Source of the DNA: Talinum fruticosum
Taxonomy: Eukaryota; Streptophyta; Magnoliopsida; Caryophyllales; Talinaceae
NCBI GenBank assembly: GCA_021018815.1
Contig: JAITYX010000087.1
Coordinates: 248,001 to 312,000, forward strand
Reading direction: 5' to 3'
Length of the DNA: 64,000 nt
A model generated the notes under the pieces. That model was not told the DNA's origin, did not search any database, and was given only the letters and a program-made list of their open reading frames with translations. Positions 22,011 to 34,642 of this stretch are shown piece by piece (position 1 is the first letter of the stretch; every line of letters begins with the position of its first letter). The position numbers were made by a program, and so were the translations under genes.

Positions 22011-25000
22011 CATAAATCATTGCTTTTTTCTTTCTTGTTCATCATGCATAATGATTCGTTTCTTCATATCATAATTCTTGAAGTATTCTTAGTTTCGAAT
22101 GGAAAGAAGATTTATGTCCTGCTCTAAAGACCCAATTCTTGGAGCCAAAACAATTCGTGGACTCAGTTCTTGGAGGCAAAACAATTCGTGGCCTCGAGAC
22201 AATCCTCAAACTCGAAGAACGCATATTGTCAGGAATTCATGGAAGCAATTCAATTCATGGCTTCAGTTTGACAAACACTTCTATGGCCATAACTTCAGAG
22301 GGTTCTTTAATTCGTGGGATCTTAGATCAATAACACAATCATTTTTCCCTTCTTTAGTTCTTTATGTTTCTTATTTTTTTATATCTTCTTACTACTTCGA
22401 CGAGATACACGTAATTCATATAATTCATGCTCAACACTTTCATACGCAATATCTTCACAACTAACAATTCACATAAGCAAGTTCCAACTCAAGTACAATC
22501 AATCCAATTCATATAGGCATGCTTATATTATTTATAATCAATATACTTTAAAATAAACACGTCATCGCATAAACATATCAATTACAATTTCTAATTAACG
22601 AACCTATCCTTTTATGATTGCGTATTATCGCGCATAGGTGGTTTATGACTCTATAACTTTTCTTAATCATTATATATCTCTTAATCTATCTGCATGCCTT
22701 CTTAAATTTCAGTTCTTCACTCAATTACTCAATTAGTTCCGATTTTGCATAAAACAGCACATTTTCACTCAAAAATCCATATCTTCCAATCTACTCATCC
22801 AACGCATACCAAAATTTACAGGAAATTCTCATAAATTAAGCTACAGTGAAAGGTTCATGAATTTTGGGCGACTCATAAAAGCATAACAATTCAGACAGCA
22901 AGCAAAACATGGTAAAATCTGCATTTTTGTGATTTCTTTATCTTTCATGATTTTACCTTCTAACATACTTCAAGCTAAGTTCATGGTGATCTCAAACATA
23001 TAGCTTAATGATCATACTTAATAACACTCAAATATTCACGAATCATATAATTCACATCATGAATCACAATTAGTGAGTTTCTAAATTCAATGAATTAGAC
23101 CTCTAAGTTCTTCAATTAAGTCTAGGGTTTCCAATTTCATGAATCGATTTCATTTTAATCCACCTAATTCATTTTAACTTTAGGGGATGAATTCGAATTA
23201 CTCACTTTGGATTCTTAGTGATTCTAAGAATTTTAGTTTGAGGATTTTTGGATTTTGTGATTTTGCTTTACTTCCTTCTCCCTTTCGGTCCCTTTTTCTT
23301 CCTTCACTCAAGCTCTCGCTGTCTCCCTCTCGCTCTGTTGTTTTCGGGTCCTCAAACCCTGGCCTCTCATTTTCTACTTTGGTTCTGGTTTTGGTTCTCT
23401 TCTTCTTGCTCCCTCGAGTTCTCGCTTCGCTTTTGATTTCCCACTCTCGCTCCGCTTCTCTGCGGTATCTCTTTCACTCTCGCTCTCGGCTTTCGTTTCG
23501 GGTCTTGACCTCTCTTGCTCTTCCTCTCAATCTCTCGTTCTTCCTCTCGCTCCTGATTCCTCTCGGGCTCTCTCGCCCTTCGCCTCTTCATCTCCGATGC
23601 TTCTCCTCTGTTCTGGCCGAGCTCTTCTTCCTCTCTTTCGGCCCCTTACCTCTCGGTCTCACTCGTTCTCTTTCCCTTTACTTTGCTTCTACTTCTTACC
23701 TCTGCTCCCTCTCGCTTTCCTCTGTTTCTTTTCCGGGCTCCCGTTTCCTTTGCTTCCTCGGACTCCCCATTCCTCTCTTATTCCTTGCTTTTGGTTTATC
23801 TTTAATTCTCTCTCTCTCCTTCCTTTTAAAACCTAATGAATTTTGGTGTTTAAACCTTATTGGACCCCAATATCTTTGTTTTAATTAAGGTCCTCCTAAA
23901 AATGCCAGCCACCCACATTTCTCATTTTCTTTTCTTTTTCTTTTTCTTTTAATTGGGCCCAAATTAGCTTTACAAGGCCCACTTAACTTAACCCATGCTC
24001 GGGTTTTAATTCTCGGGTTTTAATTCCGACTCGAAAAATTCTAATTCACTTAATTTAATAATTTCAAATTTTTAACTTAACTTTTAATAATTTAATTCAT
24101 TACTAAGCAAGCACCTGAAATTTTCGGGTCTTACACGTTGTGCAGGAATTGGATAAGTGATGCTTGAGTAATATGTGAATTGTGGCAAAGAGGGCTAGGA
24201 AGCTAAAGTATAAAAGTAAAAAAAAAAAAAAAACCGAAGAATCGAGTATAATGGTTACTGATGAACTATCACTGCCAACCCAATTGACTAGTCATGAATA
24301 CATGAGTAGATGTGCTAGCTTGGGGTGTTAAATCTTAATATGGAAATGCTTGGCTCGTAAAGTAACTTGATCCTAAATGATGCTCAAAAAGTTAGTTTTG
24401 AAAAAGTTCGAGTGTTTTACACAAAACGATACTTGAATACGATTTCTTGATAACTCGCTTTTCAAATTGAAAACATGTTCTAAAGAAGTGAAACCGATTT
24501 GAGAAACTGAATTTAGAGGGGTGGCACATGGTGCTATGTCTTCTATGGTATTAGACTGATTTGAGATTATGGTTTAAAACCAATTTGATGAGTGATTGTG
24601 ATCACTTTGGTTTTGAACGAATTTTAGGTTACTGATTGTTTAGACCAGAGGAAGGAGGTGGACATGTGTATCGATCACCGGGTCCTTGTGTATCAGGATG
24701 CCCATCAACCTTGTGTACTCCGGTTGATTCTTTCCTAATGAGGAAAGCAGAGCCTTCCAACAGTTTTTGTAAACTAGGTCCCGAGAGGCTGAGTTAAGGG
24801 GTCGTGGCCCAAGAAATTGTCCGGTGCTAGTTCAAGTCTAAAGCCCTAGAAAGTTATCCAGTTTCGATTGAAAGTATTTGAAAGAAAGTGTTGGCGGTTG
24901 CAAAACCTTATTTAAATTTATTAAAATAATTACAGCTTCAAAGAATTTCACTAATGAGTGCTTATGTTATTGTCATGTTATTCTTATTTTTCTCAGTTGA

Positions 25001-25729
25001 ATTATTATTGGTAGTATGTGTAATGAATTTTCCGTTTTAAGAGTGTAAGACTCTCCAATGAGAGGATTGGTGCTCACCGCCACATATTTACTCTCTATAT
25101 GCAAGTACCCCATGAGATGGTTTGTTCCGCCCCTTTCCTTGATAGAAATGCCTATACATTGGTGGTGGCTTGGTGACAAAAGTTTTGTTTTATGTGTTTT
25201 ACGGTTGCAGCATGTTGTATATATATTTAGTCACTTATGCAAATACGCAAGGGTTGTATAGTATAGTTGGACTTGTGCGCAGAGACCTAGACTAGTAGCT
25301 TTGATAAGCCAAAAATTTTCTATCGGTGGCAATTTTTGTTCTTACCGGATCATCTATGAGGTTTAGCCTCATCCTCTCCGAATGGCCTGAAGCTTGTGTA
25401 ACTTGGTTTGTAACTTAGTTTGGAATTTCTATGATTGTAAGTATTCTCCGATGTGTGGCCATTGAGTTGTATACTTCGAGCGTGTGACTCGTTGAATCTT
25501 ATATTGGTTTTGGTGCAAGTTTTAAGGTTTTTAGCCTAAGGGTTAGACCATATTACAAACGAAACTTTGCCGAAATTTTTAGAAAATTTCAAACCAAAAT
25601 GGAAATTCACCTTTAATTACCTTTAAGTGAAGGCTAGAAAACCAAACCAACTCCTTAATTAGCCTTAAGGGCTCCTTTCGAGGAACCCCGACGACGTAAT
25701 ACTCCTAGGGTGGGAAATGGGGTGTTACA

Positions 25730-26289
25730 AGATCGGCTTGGAGTTATTTATAATGAACTTCCATTATTTATAACTTCTTGAGTATGATTGAAGAGTGTAG
25801 AAGGAAAAAGAGTTGTCTTTATATGCAAAGGTAAGTAAGAATAGATACATATTCACCCTATAATTTTAAAAAATTGAGATTCCATTATGGGTATACGTAT
25901 ACTTTTTAAGGGTTCGTGTAATATTTGAGTCAATGATGTTTTAATATGTTGCATGTAAATATTTATTTAGACGTCTTTTAAGTTATATTAATATTGACTT
26001 TGTAGTGAGTTATGAGTTATAAGTTTGATATTCTTTTTATTGATTTAATGTACTTTGTATTGTAATATTAATTTGTAACATAATGATATTTATTGTTATT
26101 TGTAGGTCATCTAATTTAATATCTACCAATCATATATTATTCCTTTTTCTACTAATGTTTGTTTTTTGATACCCAAACATATTGTCACATTGTTTTTATA
26201 ACTCGTATGAGTGAGGTTTATTTAAATTGTTTGATTATTAGAATGACCTAGTTTCTTAATGTTTCAAATCATGAGTGTAATTTTAAAAC
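25730..26289. other. Intergenic AT-rich stretch
   Basis: No coding region or structured repeat was found before the next MITE. Confidence 0.5.
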
Positions 26290-26551
26290 TAGCATTAAAA
26301 AATTTCATCTGATTCGGTAACCCGAATTTGTTCGACCCGAAAAATCGGGTTCGAGTATGACTTTTTTGTCCGAATTTAAAATTCGAACATAAAATTTTCT
26401 TATTTCTATTGTCCAAACCTGATTTTAACCTCGAATTTACGCTTGTCCAAATTGTCTGACCTGAAAAAAAGGGTATTGAACAAAAATTTCGTCCGATTAC
26501 CGGTTTTTTCAACTCAAGTTTGATCCGAATCCGAATTTTCTCCAGTAGCTA
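26290..26551. mobile_element. hAT-type MITE, copy 2
   Basis: A 262-bp element homologous along its whole length to 18270-18532, in the same orientation. It runs from TAGCATTAAAA to CCAGTAGCTA and is flanked by TTTAAAC-type octamers (26282-26289 tttaaaac, 26552-26559 cttaaaac; seven of eight match). Its termini are more diverged than in copy 1. Confidence 0.75.
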
Positions 26552-26942
26552 CTTAAAACCTTAATGATATTTTTTAATATTATTTTTTATTTATTATTTT
26601 AGATTCTTTATTTATTCTTTATAAATTTAGAATGATTGAAATATGAATGCGAGTTGGGCTCTAAAGATTTTTATGTATTGGGCTCTAATAAATTTGATGA
26701 GTCACGAAAGATGTTTTCGTTATGGGAGATAACGTGTACAAGAATATTATTGAAAGTGAAACTATTTAAGTAAATCAAATGATGGAGAAAAAGAAACTTT
26801 TGGAAAAATATAATATCGTTCCATAATTCAATATTTTTTAAGGTTACATTGTACCACATTAATCAGCTGCATAACACGGTCCAACCTAATTTAAAAAAAA
26901 AAAGGTAAACAAAAATTGTGATGTCGCCCTCGCTCGCAACGG

Positions 26943-26969
26943 TTCTGGAAGTGGTGGAACCTTCTGGAA
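26943..26969 (+). promoter_or_regulatory. Heat-shock elements upstream of CPN60A
   Basis: GAACCTTCTGGAA at 26957-26969 is a perfect three-unit heat-shock element (nGAAnnTTCnnGAAn). TTCTGGAA at 26943-26950 adds a two-unit element. They lie about 180-200 bp upstream of the ATG, in a GC-richer promoter preceding a CT-rich leader. Heat-shock factor binding fits a chaperonin gene, but occupancy is inferred. Confidence 0.7.
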
Positions 26970-27145
26970 CGTGCTTGGCCTTTCCCCATAAGCCCTAACG
27001 CGCCGCCCCTCTCATACTCTCGGCTCCTTATCCTCGGCAGGCTCCTTCTCTCTCTCTCCCTCAAAATTTTTCAGTCAGTACCCGTCAAATCTAAATCCTC
27101 TCTCAAACACATTTACCTCTCCTCCCTCTTCGGCGGTCTGCGAAA

Positions 27146-30100
27146 ATGGCTTCTGCAAATGCTATTTCCACTACTTCTATTCTCTCTACACCCCGAAAGG
27201 TAGTCCCTTTCTGCACTCTTCTCTTTCTCCGTTATTCATTTTTGCATTAATTTGCTTGCTCTATGGCTCAAATGTCCATAGTCCGTTTCTGAGTTTTAGA
27301 TTTCTACTGACTGGTTTTTCCTTTTATTTGAGCGATCAGATTGACTGTTGGGGCTATTATTGCTGTGTCGTTGTTGTTATTATTGTTGCTGTCGTTATTG
27401 TTGGCGGTGGTGGTGTAAACGGTGTTGGAAATTAAGTGAGGCAAAATGGTTTTGAATTAACCCATTTTTCCTTTAGTTTTAAAGGATGTAGCCGTCTAGT
27501 AGTCTATGGTGATGCTTCTTTACTTTTTCGGGGTTTTTCTTTTTCACAAATTCTTGGTTTTGAGGTGACTACTAATATGTTTACAGTGACCATTTAATTT
27601 GGGATGACTTGTAATGTAACTCATTTGGCAGTGACTTCTATCATTATCATTCCTAAATGAACGATTAATCACCCCAATTAAAAGTTACCATGAAAGCATG
27701 CATACATCTTATAAATACGGGTATGACTTATGTGAGATGGTATAATATAAGACTTACTATTTTTTTTTTTTCCGGTGTAGTTGTTAAGAGTTTAAACTTG
27801 GTAATTGTGTCTAGCTTTAGGGAAGAAGAGATGGGAATCTAGGTTCTTTCTAATGCAATGTGACATAGGTTGCTTGGCTCCTGTCCAAAACTATTGGTAC
27901 TTTCTCATTTGGATAACATCCCAAAGTGAAGTCCCTTTATGCTGCTATTAACAATACCACTTTTAAAAATTACAATTCCAAGGTGGAGCTGATTTTTTTT
28001 TTTTTTTTGGAAGGATAGAGTAGCTGAATTAGACTCTTTACCCCCTCATATTCCCTTCCTCAGGCTCTGGTGGTCAAGGTTTTAAGCTGCTATATTGTTG
28101 TAGTTTTGAAGATTGTTACATTGGTTCTATATTTCCAAAATGTCAACTAGGAAATTACAACAATATGAAATTGATCATATGTATCTTTGTGAATATTGGA
28201 ATAGCAAGGGGTAAGGCTATGTTCCATTTAACTTTAGCTAACAACCTTGCAGCTCCTTAGAGTTTTTTATAACTAACTTTATAACCATTTTACAGCTCCT
28301 TATAGTTTTACTTACAGCTCCTTAGAGCCTTACCTCCTTTTACAGCTAAATGGAACAGCGCTTAAGACTATGTTTCTTATGGATATCTTAATTTTCGTTG
28401 TCATTATGTGTTTGTGTACCATAATCCTTGTATGTGACTACTTTGTGCCCTGGATTTAGGGAAGCTTGAGGAAAGGAATTCCTCAGCAAGCTCAGAAGGT
28501 GAACTATAAACCATCTAGCAAACGGTTTGTAGTGAGAGCAGCTGCAAAGGAAATTGCATTTGACCAGGGCTCTCGGGCAGCCCTTCAGGCTGGCATTGAT
28601 AAACTTGCTGATGCTGTTGGACTTACTCTTGGTCCCAGAGGTATGCCCTATACTGAAACATAATGTTCAGCCTTTCTCTTCTGCTGAATGCAGTCATATG
28701 CTGTTATTGAATGCATATTGTATACTTGAGAGCTTGATTTAGATCTCTACCTTCAAAAATTGAAATATCAACTAAATTGAGGGCTCTATGGAAAATTTGA
28801 GAACTATAATGAAAATGCCAGAACTCTGTTAAAAGTTGCAGAATTCTGGAAATTTTTGTCTAATTAAATCCTTCATATTAGACAAAGTGAGAAAAGGTAA
28901 TACAATTTATCTTGGCATGCATTGAGTAACTATAGAAGCCATTGACAACATGTTCTTCATTGTTGACTTCTATCATTGGATGATAATAACAGAGGTTGTT
29001 TGAAAATCTTATTACAGGGAGAAATGTTGTCTTGGATGAATTTGGAAGCCCAAAGGTAGTTAATGATGGGGTTACTATTGCCCGTGCTATTGAGCTGGCT
29101 GATCCAATGGAGAATGCTGGTGCAGCTTTGATCCGAGAGGTAGTCTATTTATATGTTTGATTATGTGAATCTCTCAATCTTTTAGTCCATTGAACTTTGA
29201 CTTTGCTTCTTTTGTGGATGGGATCTGACTTTGTGACTGTGATTACTTAAAAGGTCATTTAGGGTGTGTTTGGTTGGAGGGAAAATATTTTCCTAGGAAA
29301 TAATTTTTCATGGGAAAATGATTTTTTTTCCCACCCGCATTCCTTTGTTTGGTAGAAGAAAAATAATTTTCTAAAATATCTACTAAAATACAAAAACCAA
29401 CCATAAAACCCCATAAATATGAAAAGAAAAGGTAAATAACTAATTTAACTTCAAAACCCAAATATATATATATATATATATATAGAGCACCTAAATTTGA
29501 TAAGTTTGTACATCTCCCTATGATCAAAATTTTCCATATATAAAATAATAGAAATTAAAAAAATAAATAAATATTATAAAAAAAACTTTTCATCTATAAA
29601 CTTTACAACAAAAAAGGGCAAAAGACAAGGAAAAAATTTGGAAAAATAAATTAAAGGTGGCAACGTAAGAGAAGTTTAGAATTTGAACTTCCATTGATGA
29701 GATTTTATTTTCCCTTGATTGAGGTAGAGGAAAATTAACTTCCTTCCTCATAAAAGGAAATTTATTTTCCCTTGATTGAGGGAAATTATTTTCCCTAGAA
29801 AATATTTATCCACCACTTATGCTACCAAATGTTGGAAAATAGAATGATAATTTTCCGAGAAAATATTTTCCACTCGAAACAAACACACCCTTAATTGTTT
29901 TTATATTATTGAAGGTTGCAAGCAAAACAAATGATTCTGCTGGTGACGGAACTACAACTGCCTCAGTTCTCGCACGTGAAATTATTAGACAGGGTCTGCT
30001 GAGTGTTACGGCTGGTGCAAATCCTGTGTCTTTGAAGAGAGGCATTGATAAAACTATCCAAGGGTTGGTAGAAGAGCTAGAAAAGAAAGCGAAGCCAGTC

Positions 30101-33100
30101 AATGGCCGTGATGACATCAAAGGTATTCTTGTAGTTGTTTTCTTTAGCTTCTGGATTACTTTAAATGCATGACTGACTGTTGCATCAATTCTGAGTAACA
30201 ATAAAACTAACTTTGTGACATATTATTTTCAGCTATTGCCTCCATTTCATCTGGGAATGATGAATTAATCGGTACCATGATTGCTGATGCCATTGATAAA
30301 GTTGGCCCAGATGGTGTGTTATTCATTGAGTCATCATCTTCCTTCGAGACCACCGTGGAAGTTCAAGAGGGAATGGAGGTTTGTGGCTCGTAGTCAAGCA
30401 GCTGCAGTATTTTCAACCGTCAAATATCATTGTGATGTTAAGATAGTATCTTTTCTTGTTTTGCAGATTGATAGAGGATATATCTCCCCACAGTTTGTGA
30501 CAAACCCTGAAAAATCCATTGTTGAATTTGAAAATGCAAAAGTATTGGTGACCGACCAGAAGATTTCTGCAATAAAAGACATAATCCCATTACTGGAGAA
30601 GACTACTCAAATGAGAGCACCTTTACTTATAATTGCTGAGGATGTCACTGGGGAGGCACTGGCTACTCTTGTTGTCAACAAGTTGCGAGGGATTCTTAAT
30701 GTTGCTGCCATCAAGGCACCAGGTTTTGGAGAGCGGAGAAAGGCTATGCTTCAAGACATTGCTATCTTGACAGGTATTATATAGCGGCTGTGCTACTTAG
30801 TAGCTGCCTATTATTTCTATTATGTTGATTGGTTGTGTGCATAATCTAATCAATGTAAGTTTAAAGCCAACTCGTGGGGATTTCAATTAATTGACTTAAT
30901 ATCCTAACTCCTAAGCAGACTAAACCAGTCCTTGGAGTCCTGTAGAGGGCAAGGTGTGGCTAGATTGCCAGATATACTCAAACTTGTATAACTGTACTGC
31001 ATCCTAGATTTCCAAGGCTTTGATATCCTTTATTCCATAATAAAGATGTAGAGGATTGTTTAGTGAGACATTTGGTACTGTAATCCTGAGCTATAAAATT
31101 GCTAATATTGAGTTAGTTTAAAGCCAATGCAAGTGTAAAGGCAACTCATGGGGCTTTTGTCGTGTAGAGGGCAAGCTGTGGCTAGATCGCCAGATATACT
31201 CAAACTTACTTGTACAACTGTACTGCATCCTAGATTTCCAAGGAGTTGATTTATATAATCCTTCTTTTTGTTTTTTTGGGGGGTGCATTGTACTAAATGT
31301 ATCCCTCGTCATTTGTGGTCAAGGAAGAAGCTACAAGCTTCTCCATTGTTCAACTAGATTGAAATAAAGGGCAGGCATGTATGGTTCTCTCTGTAAAATT
31401 CATCTCAAGCAAAGATCTTAAGAATTTATGGAGAGACATCTATCACTAATATGTTGTTGAGGAGATTCCTGGAAATGGTTCACAGATGTATTACACAGTG
31501 GAAGTCCAATAAATCTGTCTAGAGGATACATTCTTGAGAGAAACAAGTATATACAGCCTTCCATTGAGGCAATTACTTTGAAGTTTCAATCAAGTCAAAC
31601 CTTTACCTTTTCCCTTCTTTTTTGGGTTATCTTTGGGGGGTTGAAACTGTATGTAGCTTTGAATTGTAAAGAGGCCATTTTTATTGGGCCCTAGAGTTCA
31701 TAAACATTGGCTGCGTACTATGCCCAAAAGAAAGTTTATCAGCTCTTGAAGTGTTCATTGTTGAAAATTTTGTGATGTATGTTTTGATGCATTTAACTTG
31801 TATGAACAGGTGCAGAATTCCAAGCTAGTGACTTGGGTTTGCTGGTTGAGAATACATCTATTGACCAGCTTGGCTTGGCAAGGAAGGTGACAATCACCAA
31901 GGATTCTACCACCATAATTGCTGATGCAGCATCAAAAGATGAGCTTCAGGCCAGGATTGACCAGCTTAAGAAAGAGTTGAACGAGACTGATTCTATTTAT
32001 GATTCACAGAAGCTTGCTGAGAGAATTGCCAAACTGGCTGGTGGTGTTGCTGTTATTAAGGTGGGTGCAGCAACAGAGACTGAGCTTGAAGACCGTAAAC
32101 TGCGGATTGAAGATGCAAAGAATGCCACTTTTGCTGCCCTAGAGGAAGGTATTGTGCCTGGTGGTGGTGCTGCTCTTGTTCACCTCTCAGCTTGTGTGCC
32201 TGCTATCAAGGATAAGATGGAGGACCCAGATGAACGCCTAGGTGCTGACATTGTGCAGAAGGTAAAAGCTGACCTATTCTCATTATACCCGATGTTGCGT
32301 GCATGCAGAATTTACAGGATGAAGCATAGCTGAAATTTTTTATCCATTAAAAATCTGAAATTCATGACTACCAAACCAAAGTAATACTTGGAGTTCACAT
32401 AGCCTCCATCACATGTCACACGCACACAAAATTGTTCAAGTCAAAGACCCACATGTACCTTCAGCACACACAGGTGCTCATTAGTTTTCTCAGCACACAC
32501 ACACACAAAATAAGGCTACGAAGTCCTGCGTTACAAATTTACAGTATTTTCCCCCAGCTCTGGGCACAGTTTTGTCTAAATTGCTTCCCATTGGTAAACA
32601 TCCACTATATTACTGTTTATGACCAAATACAAAATGGAGTGAGTCACGAGCTAATTAGTCGCTGTTGACTCTGTGTTTTGGAATTCAAGGAGAAAAAAAT
32701 GGAAAATAAGGACTGAGGTCGGGCAAAAATCTGCTCATCACTCTATGTGTTGGTATCCAAGGAGAAAAACGGAAATCAAGGACTGAGGTCAGGCAAGAAT
32801 CTGCTCAGTTATGAGTTAAGGAGCACATTGACCAGCTAGATATGTTTGTATCCATGTTATTTAAACTTGGCTACATGCATGTGGTGCAGCTGGAGTAACA
32901 TATTTTACTAGGCAATTTTTGAAAATTTGCATGTTTTAAGTGTAAATGAAATGTCAAATTTCTATGTTAGTGTCTATTTGTTTGTCATCTAACATGAAAC
33001 GTTGAGCGACATTGATTGATTTCCAGCTTATAGCTCCTTTTTCTGTAATATTTTGATTTTAAGCCAATCCGTTTAAAGCTATGTTGATCTACTGAATGCA

Positions 33101-33386
33101 GGCACTTGTAGGGCCTGCATGTCTGATTGCACAGAATGCCGGTGTGGAAGGTGAGGTAGTAGTGGAGAAGGTGAAAGCGAGTGAGTGGGAAATCGGTTAC
33201 AACGCCATGGTTGACAAGTTTGAGAACTTGGTGGAGTCAGGAGTCATTGACCCAGCTAAGGTAACAAGGTGTGCTTTGCAAAATGCTGCATCTGTGGCCG
33301 GGATGGTCTTGACCACCCAGGCCATTGTCGTGGAGAAGCCCAAGCAAAAGGCGGCAGCTGCTCCTCAACAAGGTTTAACCATATAA
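27146..33386 (+). CDS. CPN60A: Plastid chaperonin-60 subunit alpha (RuBisCO large-subunit-binding protein)
   Basis: The gene encodes a group I chaperonin of the chloroplast stroma that folds RbcL and other plastid proteins with ATP. Eight exons join in frame: 27146-27199, 28460-28640, 29018-29139, 29915-30122, 30233-30378, 30467-30773, 31810-32261, 33102-33386. All introns are GT-AG. The product is 584 residues, the usual length for this family. Residues 1-45 are Ser/Arg-rich and read as a transit peptide ending about ...FVVRA. The mature part starts AAKEIAFDQ and contains [14 protein letters not shown], the ATP-site motif [20 protein letters not shown] and [14 protein letters not shown]. The alpha-specific text ([20 protein letters not shown]) separates it from CPN60 beta and the mitochondrial HSP60. 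No stop or frameshift was seen. Intron 3 holds a Tourist-like MITE. Heat-shock elements lie upstream. Confidence 0.95.
29262..29890. mobile_element. Tourist/Harbinger-like MITE in CPN60A intron 3 (TSD TTA)
   Basis: A 629-bp element with inverted termini beginning GGGTGTGTTTGGTT and, from the right end, GGGTGTGTTTGTTT. TTA flanks it at 29259-29261 and 29891-29893. The TTA duplication and GGG...GTTTG termini are typical of PIF/Harbinger MITEs. It has no protein. Its termini are closely related to those of the large element at 57657-60270. A (TA)n run lies near 29461-29485. Confidence 0.85.
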
Positions 33387-33793
33387 AGCACAGCGTGGAG
33401 TTGAGTGCGAGTAGAGCTAGGACTTTTAATAAGTGCGGTTATTGTTTTGGTACTTATAAGTGTGAAAATTTTGTGCTGAGAAGACTCTTGATTGAAGCTA
33501 ATTGCCCCTAGTCAAATCTTGATTGAAGAATCTTCGCACGGATACCATAGACGCATACCAATTGCAGTAGGAAATTCAACTTACATCCGTTTATTTTTAT
33601 GTGTTTCATTTGATCAACAGTTTTAAAACATTTATCGCGTTAAGGATTATGAAGACTAGTTATTTTAAGATTTTGTTGGTAATGAAAAAATTAATAAAAA
33701 GAAGGAAAATAAAGAAATTAATAGGATAAAATTGGTAGATTAGTTAGAATTATAAACGAAAAACATTAGTTAAACTAATATATATTTTAAAAT

Positions 33794-33796
<3 letters not shown>
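33387..33796. other. CPN60A 3' untranslated and downstream region
   Basis: An AT-rich stretch with no further gene. The transcript end cannot be placed from sequence alone. Confidence 0.5.

Positions 33797-33869
<73 letters not shown>
33797..33869. repeat. (TA)n microsatellite, left flank of Mutator element
   Basis: About 36 TA units end directly at the element terminus. A second TA run (37170-37210) abuts the other terminus, so the element entered a TA tract. Confidence 0.95.
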
Positions 33870-33872
<3 letters not shown>

Positions 33873-34230
33873 AAGGGTTCAAGTAAGAACCCCTATAGGT
33901 AAGCACCAAACCATAGATAAGAACTTCTAATCTTGACCCTTCAATCTTAATCAAATGGTCTACATTAATCCGCCATTATTAACAATTAAAAAAATATATC
34001 AAAAAAGAAATAAGGAGTCGATGCTCGCAATTCCGTCGACGTTCACAAAAACTCCAAGTGCACGCTCTCTCTTTACCTCTCGCATCCCCTTCCTCTCTCT
34101 TTACCTCTCGCCGCGGCAAAGAACTTCTCCATTGCCGGCACCGACACCCGCCTCCGCTCGCCACCGGTAACTGGTCGTCCACTCGCCAGCCGAGATTTCG
34201 GCACGGGTCACAGAGCTAACGTAGGTTCCA
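33870..34230 (+). repeat. Left terminal inverted repeat of the MULE
   Basis: Complementary to 36790-37169. It contains an AT-rich outer part and a GC-rich inner part. The short ORFs at 33955-34301 come from this repeat and are not genes. Confidence 0.85.
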
Positions 34231-34642
34231 TTCCCTGAAAATTGCGGCCACTCGGACTTGTCATCATGGCTACATTGCCCGAAAATTGCAGCGACCGACA
34301 CCGGGGTCTACCGTTTCGCCGGAAAAGAGCCCGCCGACTTCGTCAATGCCGTAAACCGAAAGTAAGATGATATGGAAGCTTTCACAGTATTAGTTTGTCA
34401 TATTGAGGTTAATTTAGAGTATATGTTAATTTTCTATCTTGCTTTCACAAGTATTAGTTTGTCATAGTGATTATATTGAGCGATGTTACTTTCAGATCGG
34501 ATGTCCTCTATTTGGCAAAATTTAGAGTATATGTTAATTTTGCTCTCTTGCTATAGCAATAGATTAGGGACTTTTGTAGATGATATGGAAGCAATGCTGA
34601 ATTTATAGTGTTAATTTTTAATTCATTACTTTTGTAAATGAT

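Larger units (their letters stand above)
20985..24135 (+). mobile_element. Solo LTR nested in a relative of opposite orientation (TSD CGTTG)
   Basis: The LTR runs from TGTAACACCCC at 20985 to GGGTCTTACA at 24135, with the 5-bp duplication CGTTG at 20980-20984 and 24136-24140. The length is 3151 bp. It contains a pyrimidine-rich, low-complexity block (23270-23820) that produces long spurious ORFs on both strands. It belongs to the same or a sister family as the LTR it interrupts. Confidence 0.85.
19660..25729 (-). mobile_element. Gypsy-type LTR on the minus strand, split by a second LTR
   Basis: The minus-strand start at 25729 (TGTAACACCCC, then an ACCCTAGGAGTATTAC block) matches the start of the LTR at 20985. 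Its end near 19660 (complement TGCGAGACCCGAG) matches the end of that LTR (TGTAAGACCCGAA as complement). Removing the insertion at 20985-24140 leaves about 2.9 kb. No polymerase is attached, so it is a solo LTR or remnant. No matching 5-bp duplication was found at its outer ends. Confidence 0.65.

Noticed and set aside
23187..23888. 233-residue plus-strand ORF resembling a membrane protein
   Set aside because: It is a pyrimidine-rich block inside the solo LTR (20985-24135). The hydrophobic look follows from CT-rich codons, and other frames are open too.
28554..28742. Second ORF overlapping CPN60A exon 2
   Set aside because: Shadow frame of a conserved exon.
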